DNA of 64,000 nt from Synchiropus splendidus (lineage: Eukaryota; Chordata; Actinopteri; Syngnathiformes; Callionymidae): contig NC_071338.1 in the NCBI RefSeq assembly GCF_027744825.2, positions 30,237,501-30,301,500 of the forward strand, read 5' to 3'. A model generated the notes under the pieces. The model searched no databases. It was given only the letters and a program-made list of their open reading frames with translations, and was not told where the DNA came from. Of this stretch, positions 20,478 to 32,768 are shown one piece after another; the stretch's first letter is position 1; each line of letters opens with the position of its first letter. A program made the position numbers and the translations under genes.

Positions 20478-20765
20478 ATACTGTGTGTGTGTGTGTGTTT
20501 AAGCATATCTGTCCTAGTGATGTCCAATTTTGGGGCCCTTTTGCTGGACCCGTCAAGGTTAAGCCTCAGAGTCCTGGATCAGGTGAGCCATGTGTTTTGC
20601 ATGGTTAGGTTTAGGGTGAGAGGCTGGGGAAAGGGTTATGGCAATGAGAGGTCCCATAAAAACATGACTATGGCTTGTTTATCCTACTTTGTGGGGACCC
20701 ATCTGTCCTTGTGAGGACGGTATGACTGTGTGGGGACATTGGTTTGGACCCGGTTATATATGACA
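20478..20765 (+). repeat. 'Gaggac' interspersed repeat family, copy 1
   Basis: The segment starts with a short (TG)n and contains gagaggctggggaaagggtt, then atggcaatgagaggtcc and tttgtggggacc. Related copies lie at 40,385-40,660, 48,205-48,295 and 50,875-51,115 in the same orientation, and at 58,080-58,333 in reverse. It is a recurrent teleost repeat by memory. No coding capacity is seen. Confidence 0.65.
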
Positions 20766-22432
20766 TTAAACGCTGAGCCGCCAAACACAGGGCGTCTTTA
20801 GTGGCAGATGAACATTCTCCGTGTCAGCACCCGACATACAGCACATCCTGAGCCTCACCACCTTCGCCTCTGATTCATCTGAGATGGGTTCCATGCTTGC
20901 GTAAATACATCAAGCAGACACACTCAATATTGTGTGGGGCTCATTTGTTAGTCTGGCTATCAGATGCTGGCATTTCACTCAGCAAACAACTCAATAGCAA
21001 ACTGGACAAATTGATTGAGTCCAAAAGGTAAAAGAAGATTTTATTATAATAGCATAGTTTGGCTCCATCGACCAAACGCTCGGAGCTGCATCGTAACTGC
21101 GTGGATTAGTTGTTACGACTGAGTTCCGGTTGAACTGGGGAATGGCTTCTGGGTGTTTGACTCAATCCAGAACAACCTGCACTATTGAGCTGTTCAAGAT
21201 AAACGCCGGCCTCTGGACGCTGTCAATTTCCAATTATTCCGTCGACTGAAGAATGGTGAGACGTCTGCCGGAGCCATAACATTATGCACGTCTGACCTTA
21301 CCTTTATCTCTTCAGTGACATTATCATCAATTCATTAATTCAAATTAATTCTTTGCCCACTGCCAAACCTCCCATTTAGAACCTGTGCGCCCGGAATAAA
21401 AGGCAGCAGGGATCAGACAGCCTCAACATTTCAAGATGTGACTAGTTACAGGCGGAAACACTACGCTTCATTATTGCCTGACTTAAGGGCAGCATCCTGA
21501 AAAGGAACAGTGTGTTTGTCTAAGAAAGTAGTGCTTTGGGGGCTGAGAGACAGATGAATTGAAGGGATATTTATTGTCGCCGTAGTTGAGTAAGAATGAT
21601 TCCTCTGTCACGTTTACAACTCGGTGCTCAGGGGACGGACTCTGAGATTTTAACCTCAAAATTACTGGTTGATAACAGGAGAGTTATCACGCAAGAAAGA
21701 TGGATGGATAGGAAATTTTCAGCAATTTACTTTTGTCACCCCACGGAGAAATAACTATAGTAAAATCTTTAAATATCTGATTAGATTTGGGATTGTTGAT
21801 GAAAAGATTTTATTAGATGTGGGAGAATACTGCAGTGCAGAGAAGTCATTTCTGACATGCCAAGTTCTGACAACAACAATTTGCCGGGTGAACTGTGTCG
21901 GTGGAGCAGGGTTGGTGTAGTCCACCGAAACTGGAATTGTAAATCAATTGTTGACTGTAATACAAATTAAAAAAAAAGAAATAAAACCAGAACAAAATTG
22001 TCCTTTATTTTCTTCTTTGTTAGTTTAGTATTTACTATTTATTTAGCTCTGCTGTTTTTTTGTTTTGTTTTTTTTACAGTGACTGGACAGGTGTGGCACT
22101 TTGAGGTCTGTGACGTCACTCGTGTGGACGACCTGCCGACGCTGAGCGCGCGATGTTGAAGTTGGGAGAAAGCGTCCAAACTTGATACATTTTTGAAGTG
22201 GTGTCCTAATTTTTGAGACCAATATCTACTCAACACCAAGAAAAAATTCCCAGTGAGAACCGGGTGCAGCCGCACCTGAGTAAACACCGTTTGTTTGGCT
22301 CACTCCTGCTGATTTTAAATCTTCAGCGTATGTGAAACAAATGTGAGGAGTATTGTAATGTATTGTAATGAATAGAGGAGCTTGAAGTGATTATTGATTC
22401 AATAATACTGGATTTAAAAATAAAGCATCAAT
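20766..22432. other. Non-coding interval
   Basis: No gene or transposon structure was recognised. The part around 20,820-21,420 is low in simple repeats and could include a conserved regulatory element, which needs cross-species comparison. A poly-T stretch lies near 22,050-22,075. Confidence 0.3.
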
Positions 22433-22433
22433 T

Positions 22434-23989
22434 GTAGACTATGGAAGCTCTGGACTGCCATGGTAAGTTATTTTTATTTATGTATTATCTTGTTCATACG
22501 AGATTAATATTACGTTTGTACAAGAAAAAAACATGTTTGTACGAGATAATTATTACATTTGTATGAGTAAAAATGTGGGGTGACCAGAGAGCGCCGAGCC
22601 GATGCTCCGACAGCACCTGCTTCTCAATGGACGGACACGATGGTGCAGCACCTTGAGAAGCTGCGGACTGTCAGAAGACCATATTAAGAAGCTCCAGGAT
22701 GACAAAGTCTGAAACGCATGTCAATTCATTTCACTGTTGGCCGGACAGTCGGCCATTTAAATGCTCAGTCCATTGAGAAACACGCGCTGTCGGAGCATCA
22801 ACTTGGCGGTCTCTGGTCATCCCACATCCAACGTATGAACATGCTTTTTTCTCATACGAACGTAAGACTTGTCTCGTACGAACGTATACTTATCTCGTAC
22901 GAACGTATACTTATCTCGTACAGATTTTTGCTCGTACGAACGTAAGCCTTGTCTCGTACGAACGTATACTTATCTCGTACAGATGTTTTTTTTTTGCTGG
23001 TACGAACGTAAGCCTTGTCTTTTACGAACGTATACTTATCTCGTACAGATGGGTTTTTTTTTGCTCGTACGAACGTAAGCCTTGTCTCGTACGAACGTAA
23101 GCCTTGTCTCGTACGAACGTATACTTATCTCGTACAGATGTTTTTTTTTTTGCTAGTACGAACGTAAGCCTTGTCTTTTACGAACGTATACTTATCTCGT
23201 ACAGATGGGTTTTTTTTTGCTCGTACGAACGTAAGCCTTGTCTCGTACGAACGTATACTTATCTTGTACAGATGTTTTTTTTTTTGCTCGTACGAACGTA
23301 AGCCTTGTCTCGTACGAACGTATACTTATCTCGTACAGATGTTTTTTTTTTTTGCTCGTACGAATGTAAGTCTTGTCTCGTACGAACATATACTTATCTC
23401 GTACAGATGGTTTTTTTTTTGCTCGTACGAATGTAAGCCTTGTCTCGTACGAACGTATACTTATCTCGTACAGATGTTTTTTTTTTTGCTCGTACGAACG
23501 TAAGCCTTGTCTCGTACGAACGTATACTTATCTTGTACAGATGTTTTTTTTTTGCTCGTACGAACGTAAGCCTTGTCTCATACGAACGTATACTTATCTC
23601 GTACAGATGTTTTTTTTTTTGCTTGTACGAACGTAAGCCTTGTCTCTTACGAACGTATACTTATCTCGTACAGATGATTTTTTTTTTTGCTCGTACGAAC
23701 GTAAGCCTTGTCTCGTACGAACGTATACTTATCTCGTACAGATGTTTTTTTTTTTGCTCGTACGAACGTAAGCCTTGTCTCGTACGAACGTATACTTATC
23801 TCGTACACATGGTTTTTTTTGCTCGTACAAACGTAATAATTATCTCGTACGAACATGTTTTTTTTGACTGCAAATGTCACAATTATCTCTTATGAACATG
23901 TTTTCTCGTCCAAACTTAATATTTATCCCGTACGAACGAGATAATACATGAATAAAAATATCCTACCATGGCAGTTCAGAGCTTCTGTA
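22434..23989. mobile_element. Inverted-repeat element carrying a minisatellite core
   Basis: The left end (ggaagctctggactgccatg, then g) and the right end read as inverted repeats of about 60 bases: both contain gctctg, actgccatggta, tatttttatt, atgtattatct and a tacgag word. The 9-base word gtagactat lies outside both ends in the same orientation, which fits a target duplication of a hAT-like element. The interior is almost wholly a tandem array (separate entry). No transposase frame is present, so any movement would depend on an enzyme supplied elsewhere. Confidence 0.72.
22856..23860. repeat. ~67-bp minisatellite, about 14 units
   Basis: Each unit has the order: gctcgtacgaacgtaagcct, tgtctcgtacgaacgtatac, ttatctcgtacagatg, then a T-run of about 8-11. 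Unit starts are spaced 65-68 bases apart from about 22,920 to 23,806. The 8-base palindrome tcgtacga occurs twice in most units. Length differences come mainly from the T-run. The period is not a multiple of three, so long frames read through it are not genes. It is not a CRISPR array: there are no unique spacers and the host is a eukaryote. Confidence 0.93.
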
Positions 23990-25345
23990 GTAGACTATTT
24001 TAATAATAATAATAAAAAAAGTAAATTCACAACCTTGCGCGATAAAAACGTGTGCACATGTGCTCACCGGTAAACATTAGTTGTGACTAACCTACAGTTC
24101 CAGCACCGGAATTTCCAGTCCACGTGGGGCAGGCGGACCAGATCAGCCAGTGACATGCTCTACAGAGGTGTCCAGTCAGTAGAGCTCCACCCACCAGAAG
24201 ACTGCGGACAGTAGCTCTGGCAGATCGTGAGACAGCTCCACCCTAGGTTTGTGTGTACTGCAGAGTTGTTACAACAACAGCCCACTAGTCGGGAGCTAGT
24301 GGTCACTCCTGCTGAAGAGGGATACATTTAATGCAAAGAGTAAATTGCCTTGGTGACAGTCAAGTGATGTAAATGATGATATTAAGAAGCACAAAACACA
24401 ACCAGAAACACACAGTTTCTCACCATAGAGAATGAGAAGGAGTGTTTTTGTGAGGTGGGAGATCCATCTGCGGTTGAAGTGAAATGTTTCTCTGACTGAA
24501 GGAAGTAGTCAACATTTTGCTTCCTGTTTTCAAAAGTGGAGCAGACCACCCTGAGGGTGACCCTGGGAGGCCTGCTGGACATTTTTCCTCACATTAAATA
24601 TTAAATAGGTGATGAATGTTAAACAAACCAATGCATGTTTTGAAACTATTGCCTCATTAATATCTTATTTTATGCTCCACCTAAGATTGATCAGCGCATT
24701 GAGTCTGTGCATAGACTTTGTCAAATAAACAAAATATTCTGCATAGCAATAGAACATTTATGAGTATTTTTGCTCCACGAGATGGATGGAAACGATGGAA
24801 TTGTTTCATCGACCTTGATATATAAAAAAAAATAAAATCAACAATAAAAATAAATAAATAAAATGACAAAAGTTGGATTTCTTTTTTATCCAGAGAATAA
24901 TAATATTAATAAGTTAATCAATTAATGACAAGTTATATTAATAGTTTGTGTGTCCTAAATTATAAGATAAACATATAAGCACTGTATAATTTAGAACGTA
25001 CGGTAACATGATGAGGTTTGGAGTGTAAGAACTACTACTGATTAATGTTGCAAAGCTTAACTTGGCATCACGTGGCTTCAGTGCAAACAACACATATCAC
25101 CAAACCATCTTGTCGGTGTGGTATTTCAGCTTTACTTTATCTTTATTTTCATCTTTGGCATCTGAGGCCAGTGTCTTGACTCGAGAAAGTAAACCATGAG
25201 TATGGGCAAGTCTCTGAAAGTACTTCAAAGTTTGGTGAAACATTATTCAGAAGAGAAAATCCAGAGAGCCATGACGCGCACCACCCAGCTGAAGTGCTGC
25301 ATTTGTGCCATCTTCCTGGTGCAAAGAGCCGGTTGACGGCACCTG
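23990..25345. other. Non-coding interval
   Basis: No gene was recognised. Open frames such as 24382-24582 (minus) show no motif. The sequence is AT-rich from 24,590 to 25,000. Confidence 0.4.
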
Positions 25346-26552
25346 TCGGAGCTTGCTTCCAAGTGTTGGCAATACACCTACCGTGTACCTCCGCGCGCTT
25401 ATTTACTAGTGAGAATGACTACCAAGAATCCAACAAGTTATATCCAAGACATTTATTCCCTGACAGAGGAGTCTAATACAAAAGCAGAATTCTGGGTCAG
25501 CAACTACGCCTGACTCATCCTTAGCAGTAGTCCAGAAGAGCGACAAAAAAAAACTATCTGAGGTCTTGACCCTTTATACACGAAAGTTTCTCTACATGGG
25601 CTCCGTCCTCGTCCGATTGGTCCTCCGCTGTTGACGCCAGTCCTGGTCGCTGGCTCCCTCGTAACCATGGCAACGATCACAAGGTACGCGCCCCCGTTCT
25701 GGACCCAGGCGGGTCTTATCAGGATCAGCTCCTTCCAGCTCTGGAGAAGATGGTACTTCCCAGCCTCCTCCGTCTGACCTTGGATCCTCTAAGGAGTTTG
25801 TTCCTCCAGTGTGGTTCACTCCAAATTCTCACACACACTCAGCCACACTCCCTCTTTCACCATTCCTGTGGATAACTTCTTTATTAGTAGATCAAACAAT
25901 GGATAATATTAATACTGTAGAATACTTCCCATGACAAGTCATCCAGTGGCGGTCCTACAGCGAATGACTCTCCAGGCGATCCCTCTTCACCGCACCTCTC
26001 ACACCAAAAAAACAAACGTTTTTAACTTTCCGTTAAAACATTATACATTTGACCTGTGTGAACATAGTATTTCGAAATACGTCAACAAAAAATAAAATAT
26101 GCCCTTTCTGGCATTTCTTGATGCAAGTCCTCAACTATTTCCACAAAAGAAATTTGCCGTCCAGTTGAAGAGTTTGTGCTGATGACAGCAGAGACGTGGA
26201 AGATCTCTGGTATGAGTTTCAGTTTTGAGAAGCTCCTCTACGGTTACGTGATGCCCCAGAAAACCAAACCGACCTTTCATGTTCGACAGGGTGCAGAGCA
26301 CAGTGGCCTGATCTCATCGCACCCTGGACTTTGCTGGTGCCTGCATGAAGGACATGGTGGAGTCCTTGGTGGCCCATACTGTCCTTGCTGGGTGCTTCTT
26401 CATCCTCGGCTCACCGGTAGGACGTTGGACGCTTGGCTCCTGAGGTATGGTCTTTTTTCTTTCAGGCCATGCTGGGAGGGCACTTATCCCAGAGGCCTTT
26501 AACCAAAAGCGAAGGCCGTCTGAGAGTGTAGCACATATGACATAGAAATATG

Positions 26553-26800
26553 GGTTACTTTATGTAACCACAGGTCTGTGAATATGTGTGTCGCCCTCTA
26601 AACTGGCTTCTGTGGCTGAGTTCCAAAAGAGGCTGAGCCACGGAAGCCAAGGGGGTCATAGTGGGCGGTGCCTAACTGGACGGTGAGCCAGTCAATCAAA
26701 AGTCTCAGGCCTCGATGTGGATTAACCAATAGCAAAGGCTGTAAGAGGGCAACACACACGTTCACAGAACGTGAACTGTGGTTACAGGTTAAAGGTAACC
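26553..26800. mobile_element. ~248-bp MITE, copy 1
   Basis: The left end ggttactttatgtaaccacag and the right end, which reads ggttacctttaacctgtaac on the other strand, are inverted repeats that extend through a tgtgtgt(c/t)gccctct word. The interior is short and non-coding. The same insertion is present in block A copy 2 at 37,575-37,822, so it predates the segmental duplication. Confidence 0.82.
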
Positions 26801-26825
26801 AAGATTCATGAAGAAGAAAATGTCT

Positions 26826-26829
<4 letters not shown>

Positions 26830-26915
<86 letters not shown>
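26830..26915. repeat. (TA)n microsatellite in block A copy 1
   Basis: About 43 TA units, uninterrupted. The matching tract in block A copy 2 is at 37,852-37,934. Confidence 0.97.
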
Positions 26916-26918
<3 letters not shown>

Positions 26919-27484
26919 TGGCTGAGTGTGTGTGAGATACACATATATATGCAGCTCGGACTGAAAATGAAAAAGCATTTCTGTTAATGCGTTTTAATTA
27001 CAAATATGAATCGCTTCCACAGTCACACGAGGGAAATGGGACTCCTTCCTTTCATGCTACTGCAGTGTCGCCTGCTGGTGATGTGCGGCATTAGACGCGG
27101 TGCAGGTGCCCCTGTCCCATCAACAGAGGGCGCCCATAAAATCCCCCGCACCCCTAGTTTTGGATTACGTCAAGGTTTGATGCAGACTCTTCAACCTTAG
27201 AATAAAAGGGTAAATAAAATGTTTATTTTTTATTTTTATTTTTTTATTTAACTTGTTTTTGCCTTGCGTAGGTTTTTGTCTTCAGTTTGATTTCATGGTT
27301 TAGTCTCGGCCGCCGACGATATGTCATTGCTGAGACTCAGACTCACTTTTAGAGATTTCTTTTTCATGTTGGAATTTATTTGTTTTTTAAAGTGGCCACA
27401 CATTGGAGGAAATGAGCTCTGTTTCAGGACTATTTATTTTGTTAAATTATTTTTTAATACATAGAAACACATTTTTTTAAATCA

Positions 27485-27614
<130 letters not shown>

Positions 27615-27837
27615 CTCTTTATTTTTTTGGCATTGAAAAAAATGGACAGAAAAAAGAATGGAGGAACTGAAAAACAGAATTTTGGCTGAAACATTTTTGT
27701 ATTGAGGTTGAATACTAGAATGTTATCAAAATTAAAAATAAGAATATATTTCTATATTTATTTTTTCATCCAATATTCATCAGACTCAGCATCAAAACAT
27801 CACACAGACAGAGAGAGTGTTTCAGAAGCATGGTGCG

Positions 27838-27843
27838 TTTATT
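27838..27843 (-). terminator. Polyadenylation signal, receptor gene 1
   Basis: TTTATT on the plus strand gives AATAAA on the minus strand, about 75 bases after the stop codon. The same motif sits at equivalent positions after receptor genes 2 (31,153-31,158) and 3 (38,751-38,756), which supports a short shared 3' UTR. Confidence 0.7.
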
Positions 27844-27918
27844 GACAACAACAAGAGTGTGCACTTTGTTTCTCGGAGAGGTCAAAGGTCAGCGCTTATT
27901 TACAAGCGTCACGGCGGC

Positions 27919-29208
27919 TCAGACCGGAGCCTCTACCTGCGCGTCTGACTCTGGAGACAGCTGGGACATCTCCAGCTCCTCCACAGCTGCTGGGAGCTGC
28001 TCTCCCCTCCTGCCCCTCCACACCACCACAACAACAACAACAACAACAACACACAGCATCATCAGCACCACAGCACTGAGCAGCACGGACCTCAGCAGGT
28101 GGTGATCAACCCCTGGCTCGCCGAACATAACCAGGGTCTCAGATCTGAACACACAGTTGAAATGGCCTCTAAAAGCCACACACCAGAAGTGTCCACTGTC
28201 CTGCAGAGAGACGTTCCTGATCACCAGGCTGCTGCCAGAGAGGTACATGTTGTCTAGTTGTTGTGACTCAACATCAATGACTCGTCCTTCGGTTCTGTTG
28301 GACCTCATGAACCACTGAACCCAATCAGTCTGATTCCAGTCCCCACAGGGAAGAGTGAGGTTCTCCCCTCCAGTGAAGAGCTCCACAGCAGGAGGTCCAG
28401 GCTCAGGACACACGTACAGGTCATAACGCTCAAGACCAGAAGCACCGAGTACACAGATGTATTCACCTGTGTGGGCCAACGTCAGAGATGGAAACATCAG
28501 AGAGGAGTTGGGAGTGACGTTGTGAGAGCCCAGTGAATTAAATATGGTCCACCTGCTTGTTTGGTTCCTGCTGCTGTCAGAACAGTTCAGCTCCAGACTC
28601 TCTCCCACCGAGCGCAGGATGACTTGTGGTCGGACTCGAACATAGAAATGACTGTGAAGGTGGCACCTGAGCTGCTGCTTCTCCAGACAGAAGTAGGAGA
28701 TGATAGAAGAAAGTCTGTCAAGAGTGACCAGGATGGAAGCCTTGTTCTCCAGCAGCTGGACTTTGTGGTCTGAAGGTGTTCCCTCATCTATGAACACAAT
28801 TCCATCCCCTGAGTAGCTGTCATAGGCCCACTGAACACTCTGGTTTGGTCCCACACTGTCACAGCTCAGCTCCACTGTCTCTCCACCATTCACATACAGA
28901 GGCTTATGATCTCTCGTCTTCTGGTCATCACACACCAGGAGTGTGGAGTTCCTGTCCAGTGTCAGGTTGCCCTGAGTCCAGCACTGCTGCTGGTACTGAC
29001 CTGAGTGGGAAACATCCAGAGGGTCTACGTCATAATAGTAGTCTGAAAAGTTCCACACCACCTGCATCCCCTCAGAGGTCCATCTGGAGATGGAGCAGAA
29101 GTCGGCATCGTCGTCCAGGAAGAAGAGATGATTCTTCCCTGCTCTCAGGATGATCTCAGCGTGGATGTCGGAGCAGAGCAGCAGCACCAGCAGCAGCAGA
29201 GCAGCCAT
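27919..29208 (-). CDS. Intronless immunoglobulin-superfamily receptor 1 (429 aa)
   Basis: A predicted type I membrane protein of the cell surface; ligand and signalling role are unknown. Residues 1-17 are a leucine-rich signal peptide (MAALLLLVLLLCSDIHA). Four extracellular domains follow: an atypical N-terminal one (to ~100, cysteines in DADFCSISRW, QQQCW and LLVCDD), then three Ig-like ones with the Cys...Cys pattern: GGETVELSCD...YFCLE, GESLELNCSD...GEYICV and GENLTLPCGD...DSGHFWCV. About a dozen N-glycosylation sequons are present. A membrane span at ~374-396 ends in ten consecutive valines, then a basic stop-transfer WRGRRGE and a short tail (~33 residues) with no tyrosine, so no ITIM or ITAM. 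The whole protein is in one exon, unusual because Ig genes normally split the signal peptide and domains. An AATAAA on this strand lies at 27,838-27,843. I do not recognise a named family. Confidence 0.87.
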   Translation of the reverse strand: MAALLLLVLLLCSDIHAEIILRAGKNHLFFLDDDADFCSISRWTSEGMQVVWNFSDYYYDVDPLDVSHSGQYQQQCWTQGNLTLDRNSTLLVCDDQKTRDHKPLYVNGGETVELSCDSVGPNQSVQWAYDSYSGDGIVFIDEGTPSDHKVQLLENKASILVTLDRLSSIISYFCLEKQQLRCHLHSHFYVRVRPQVILRSVGESLELNCSDSSRNQTSRWTIFNSLGSHNVTPNSSLMFPSLTLAHTGEYICVLGASGLERYDLYVCPEPGPPAVELFTGGENLTLPCGDWNQTDWVQWFMRSNRTEGRVIDVESQQLDNMYLSGSSLVIRNVSLQDSGHFWCVAFRGHFNCVFRSETLVMFGEPGVDHHLLRSVLLSAVVLMMLCVVVVVVVVVVWRGRRGEQLPAAVEELEMSQLSPESDAQVEAPV

Positions 29209-29448
29209 GGTGTCGTGTGTGAGGGGCTCAACTCTGACGGCTGCTTCATCGTCTCTATCTCAACACCATCAGCTGCTGCGTGGAACTGAAGGTCAGATCC
29301 GGAGGAGGCTGCATGCTACTTCCTGTCAAGTGTGAAGAGTGGAGCCGCAGAGTTTCACATGAACGACACCAGACCAAGCTCCGTCCTGCCATCCCACACC
29401 GAGAGACAAAGTTATCTCCACATTCAGACACTATCCAGGACAAGTGAG

Positions 29449-30929
<1,481 letters not shown>

Positions 30930-31234
30930 TTGAAAACCAGAATATTGGCTGAAACATTTTTGTATTGAGGTTGAAAACGAGAATGGAATTAAAATTAAAA
31001 ATAAGAATATATTTCTATATTTATTTTTTCAGCCGCTATTCTATTTTTCAATGCCAATGTAAGCTGTCCCTGTTCTAGAGACGGCTGGTCCCCATCAGAC
31101 TCAGCATCATAACATCACACAGACAGAGAGAGTGTTTCAGAAGCATGGTTCGTTTATTGAAGCCCAACAAGAGCGTGCACTTTGCTCATCAGAGAGGTCA
31201 AAGGTCAGCGCTTATTTACAAGCGTCACGGCGGC

Positions 31235-32533
31235 TCAGACCGGAGCCTCTTCCTGCGCGTCTGACTCTGGAGACAGCTGGGACATCTCCAGCTCCTCCAC
31301 AGCTGCTGGGAGCTGCTCTCCCCTCCTGCCCCTCCACACCGCCACAACAACAACAACAACAACAAGACACAGCATCATCAGCACCACAGCACTGAGCAGC
31401 ACGGATCTCAGCAGGTGGTGATCAACCCCTGGCTCGCCGAACATCACCAGGGTCTCAGATCTGAACACACAGTTGAAATGGCCTACCCTAAACACACACC
31501 AGAAGTGTCCACTGTCCTGCAGAGAGACGTTCCTGATCACCAGGCTGCTGCCAGAGAGGTACATGTTGCCTAGTTGTTGTGACTCAACATCAATGACTCG
31601 TCCTTCGGTTCTGTTGGACCTCATGAACCAGCGAACCTCACCAGTCTGATTCCAGTCCCCACAGGGAAGAGTGAGGTTCTCCCCCTCAGTGAAGAGCTCC
31701 ACAGCAGGAGGTCCAGGCTCAGGACACACGTACAGGTTATAACGCTCACGACCAGAAGCACTGAGGTCACACACGTAAAAACCTGAGTGGTTCACTGTCA
31801 GAGATGGAAGCATCAGAGTGGAGTTGAGACTGATGTTGTCCAGTGAAGAGTCCAGTGAATTAAATATGATCCACCAGCCCTTTTGGTTCCTGCTGCTGTC
31901 AGAACAGTTCAGCTCCAGACTCTCTCCCACCGAGCGCAGGATGACTTGTGGTCGGACTTGAACATTGAAACCACTGTGAAGGTGACACCTGAGCTGCTGC
32001 TTCTCCAGACAGAAGTAGGAGATGGAATAATAAGAAAGTCTGTCAAGAGTGACCAGGAGGGAAGCCTTGTTCTCCAGCAGCTGGACTTTGTGGTCTGAAG
32101 GTGTTCCGTCGTCTAAGAAAACAATTCCATCAGTTCTGTAGCTCTCGTAGGCCCACTGAACACTCTGGTTTGGTCCCACACTGTCACAGCTCAGCTCCAC
32201 TGTCTCTCCACCATTCACATACAGAGGCTCATGATCTCTCGTCTTCTGGTCATCACACACCAGGAGCGTGGAGTTCCTGTCCAGCGTCAGGTTGCCCTGA
32301 GTCCAGCACTGCTGCTGGTACTGACCTGAGTGGGAAACATCCAGAGGGTCTGTGTCATAATAGTCGTCTGAAGAGTTCCACACCACCTGCATCCCCTCAG
32401 AGGTCCATCTGGAGATGGAGCAGAAGTCGGCATTGTCGTCCAGGAAGAAGACATGATTCTCCCCTGCTCTCAGGATGATCTCAGCGTGGATGTTGGAGCA
32501 GAGCAGCAGCACCAGCAGCAGCAGAGCAGTCAT
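31235..32533 (-). CDS. Intronless immunoglobulin-superfamily receptor 2 (432 aa)
   Basis: Paralogue of the receptor at 27,919, with the same single-exon layout: signal peptide (MTALLLLVLLLCSNIHA), an atypical first domain, three Ig-like domains, a membrane span and a tyrosine-free tail ending DAQEEAPV. The third domain differs most: it reads NSLDSSLDNISLNSTLMLPS and NHSGFYVCDLSASG where receptors 1 and 3 agree with each other (AHTGEY), pointing to either diversifying change or exchange between the other two. The membrane span has seven valines then AV instead of an unbroken valine run. A minus-strand AATAAA lies at 31,153-31,158. Intact and probably expressed; the function is unknown. Confidence 0.87.
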   Translation of the reverse strand: MTALLLLVLLLCSNIHAEIILRAGENHVFFLDDNADFCSISRWTSEGMQVVWNSSDDYYDTDPLDVSHSGQYQQQCWTQGNLTLDRNSTLLVCDDQKTRDHEPLYVNGGETVELSCDSVGPNQSVQWAYESYRTDGIVFLDDGTPSDHKVQLLENKASLLVTLDRLSYYSISYFCLEKQQLRCHLHSGFNVQVRPQVILRSVGESLELNCSDSSRNQKGWWIIFNSLDSSLDNISLNSTLMLPSLTVNHSGFYVCDLSASGRERYNLYVCPEPGPPAVELFTEGENLTLPCGDWNQTGEVRWFMRSNRTEGRVIDVESQQLGNMYLSGSSLVIRNVSLQDSGHFWCVFRVGHFNCVFRSETLVMFGEPGVDHHLLRSVLLSAVVLMMLCLVVVVVVVAVWRGRRGEQLPAAVEELEMSQLSPESDAQEEAPV

Positions 32534-32768
32534 GGTGTCATGTGTGAGGGACTCAACTCTGACGGCTGCTTCATCGTCTCCATCTCAACACCATCAGCTG
32601 CTGCGTGGAACTGAAGGTCAGATCCGGAGGAGGCTGCATGCTACTTCCTGTCAAGTGTGAAGAGCGGAGCCGCAGAGTTTCACGTGAACGACACCAGACC
32701 AAGCTCCGTCCTGCCATCCCACACCGAGAGACAAAGTTATCTCCACATTCAGACACTATCGGGGACAA
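32534..32768 (-). promoter_or_regulatory. Shared 5' flank of the receptor genes
   Basis: The ~235 bases upstream of receptor 2 are nearly identical to those upstream of receptor 1 (29,209-29,443) and partly to receptor 3 (40,120-40,245); a decayed version lies at 49,570-49,770. The conserved stretch includes ggaggaggctgcatgctact and tcctgt ETS-like words. No TATA box was found. It probably holds the promoter and 5' UTR, but the start site is unknown. Confidence 0.5.

Noticed and set aside
22856..23860. CRISPR-like array
   Set aside because: Regular repeats, but the sequence between repeats is not unique, units drift in length, and the genome is vertebrate.
22869..23895. Several open frames of 65-151 codons with SYERILISYR-type repeats
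   Set aside because: They are read through the ~67-base minisatellite. The period is not a multiple of three, so the frame changes between units, and no start context or signal is present.
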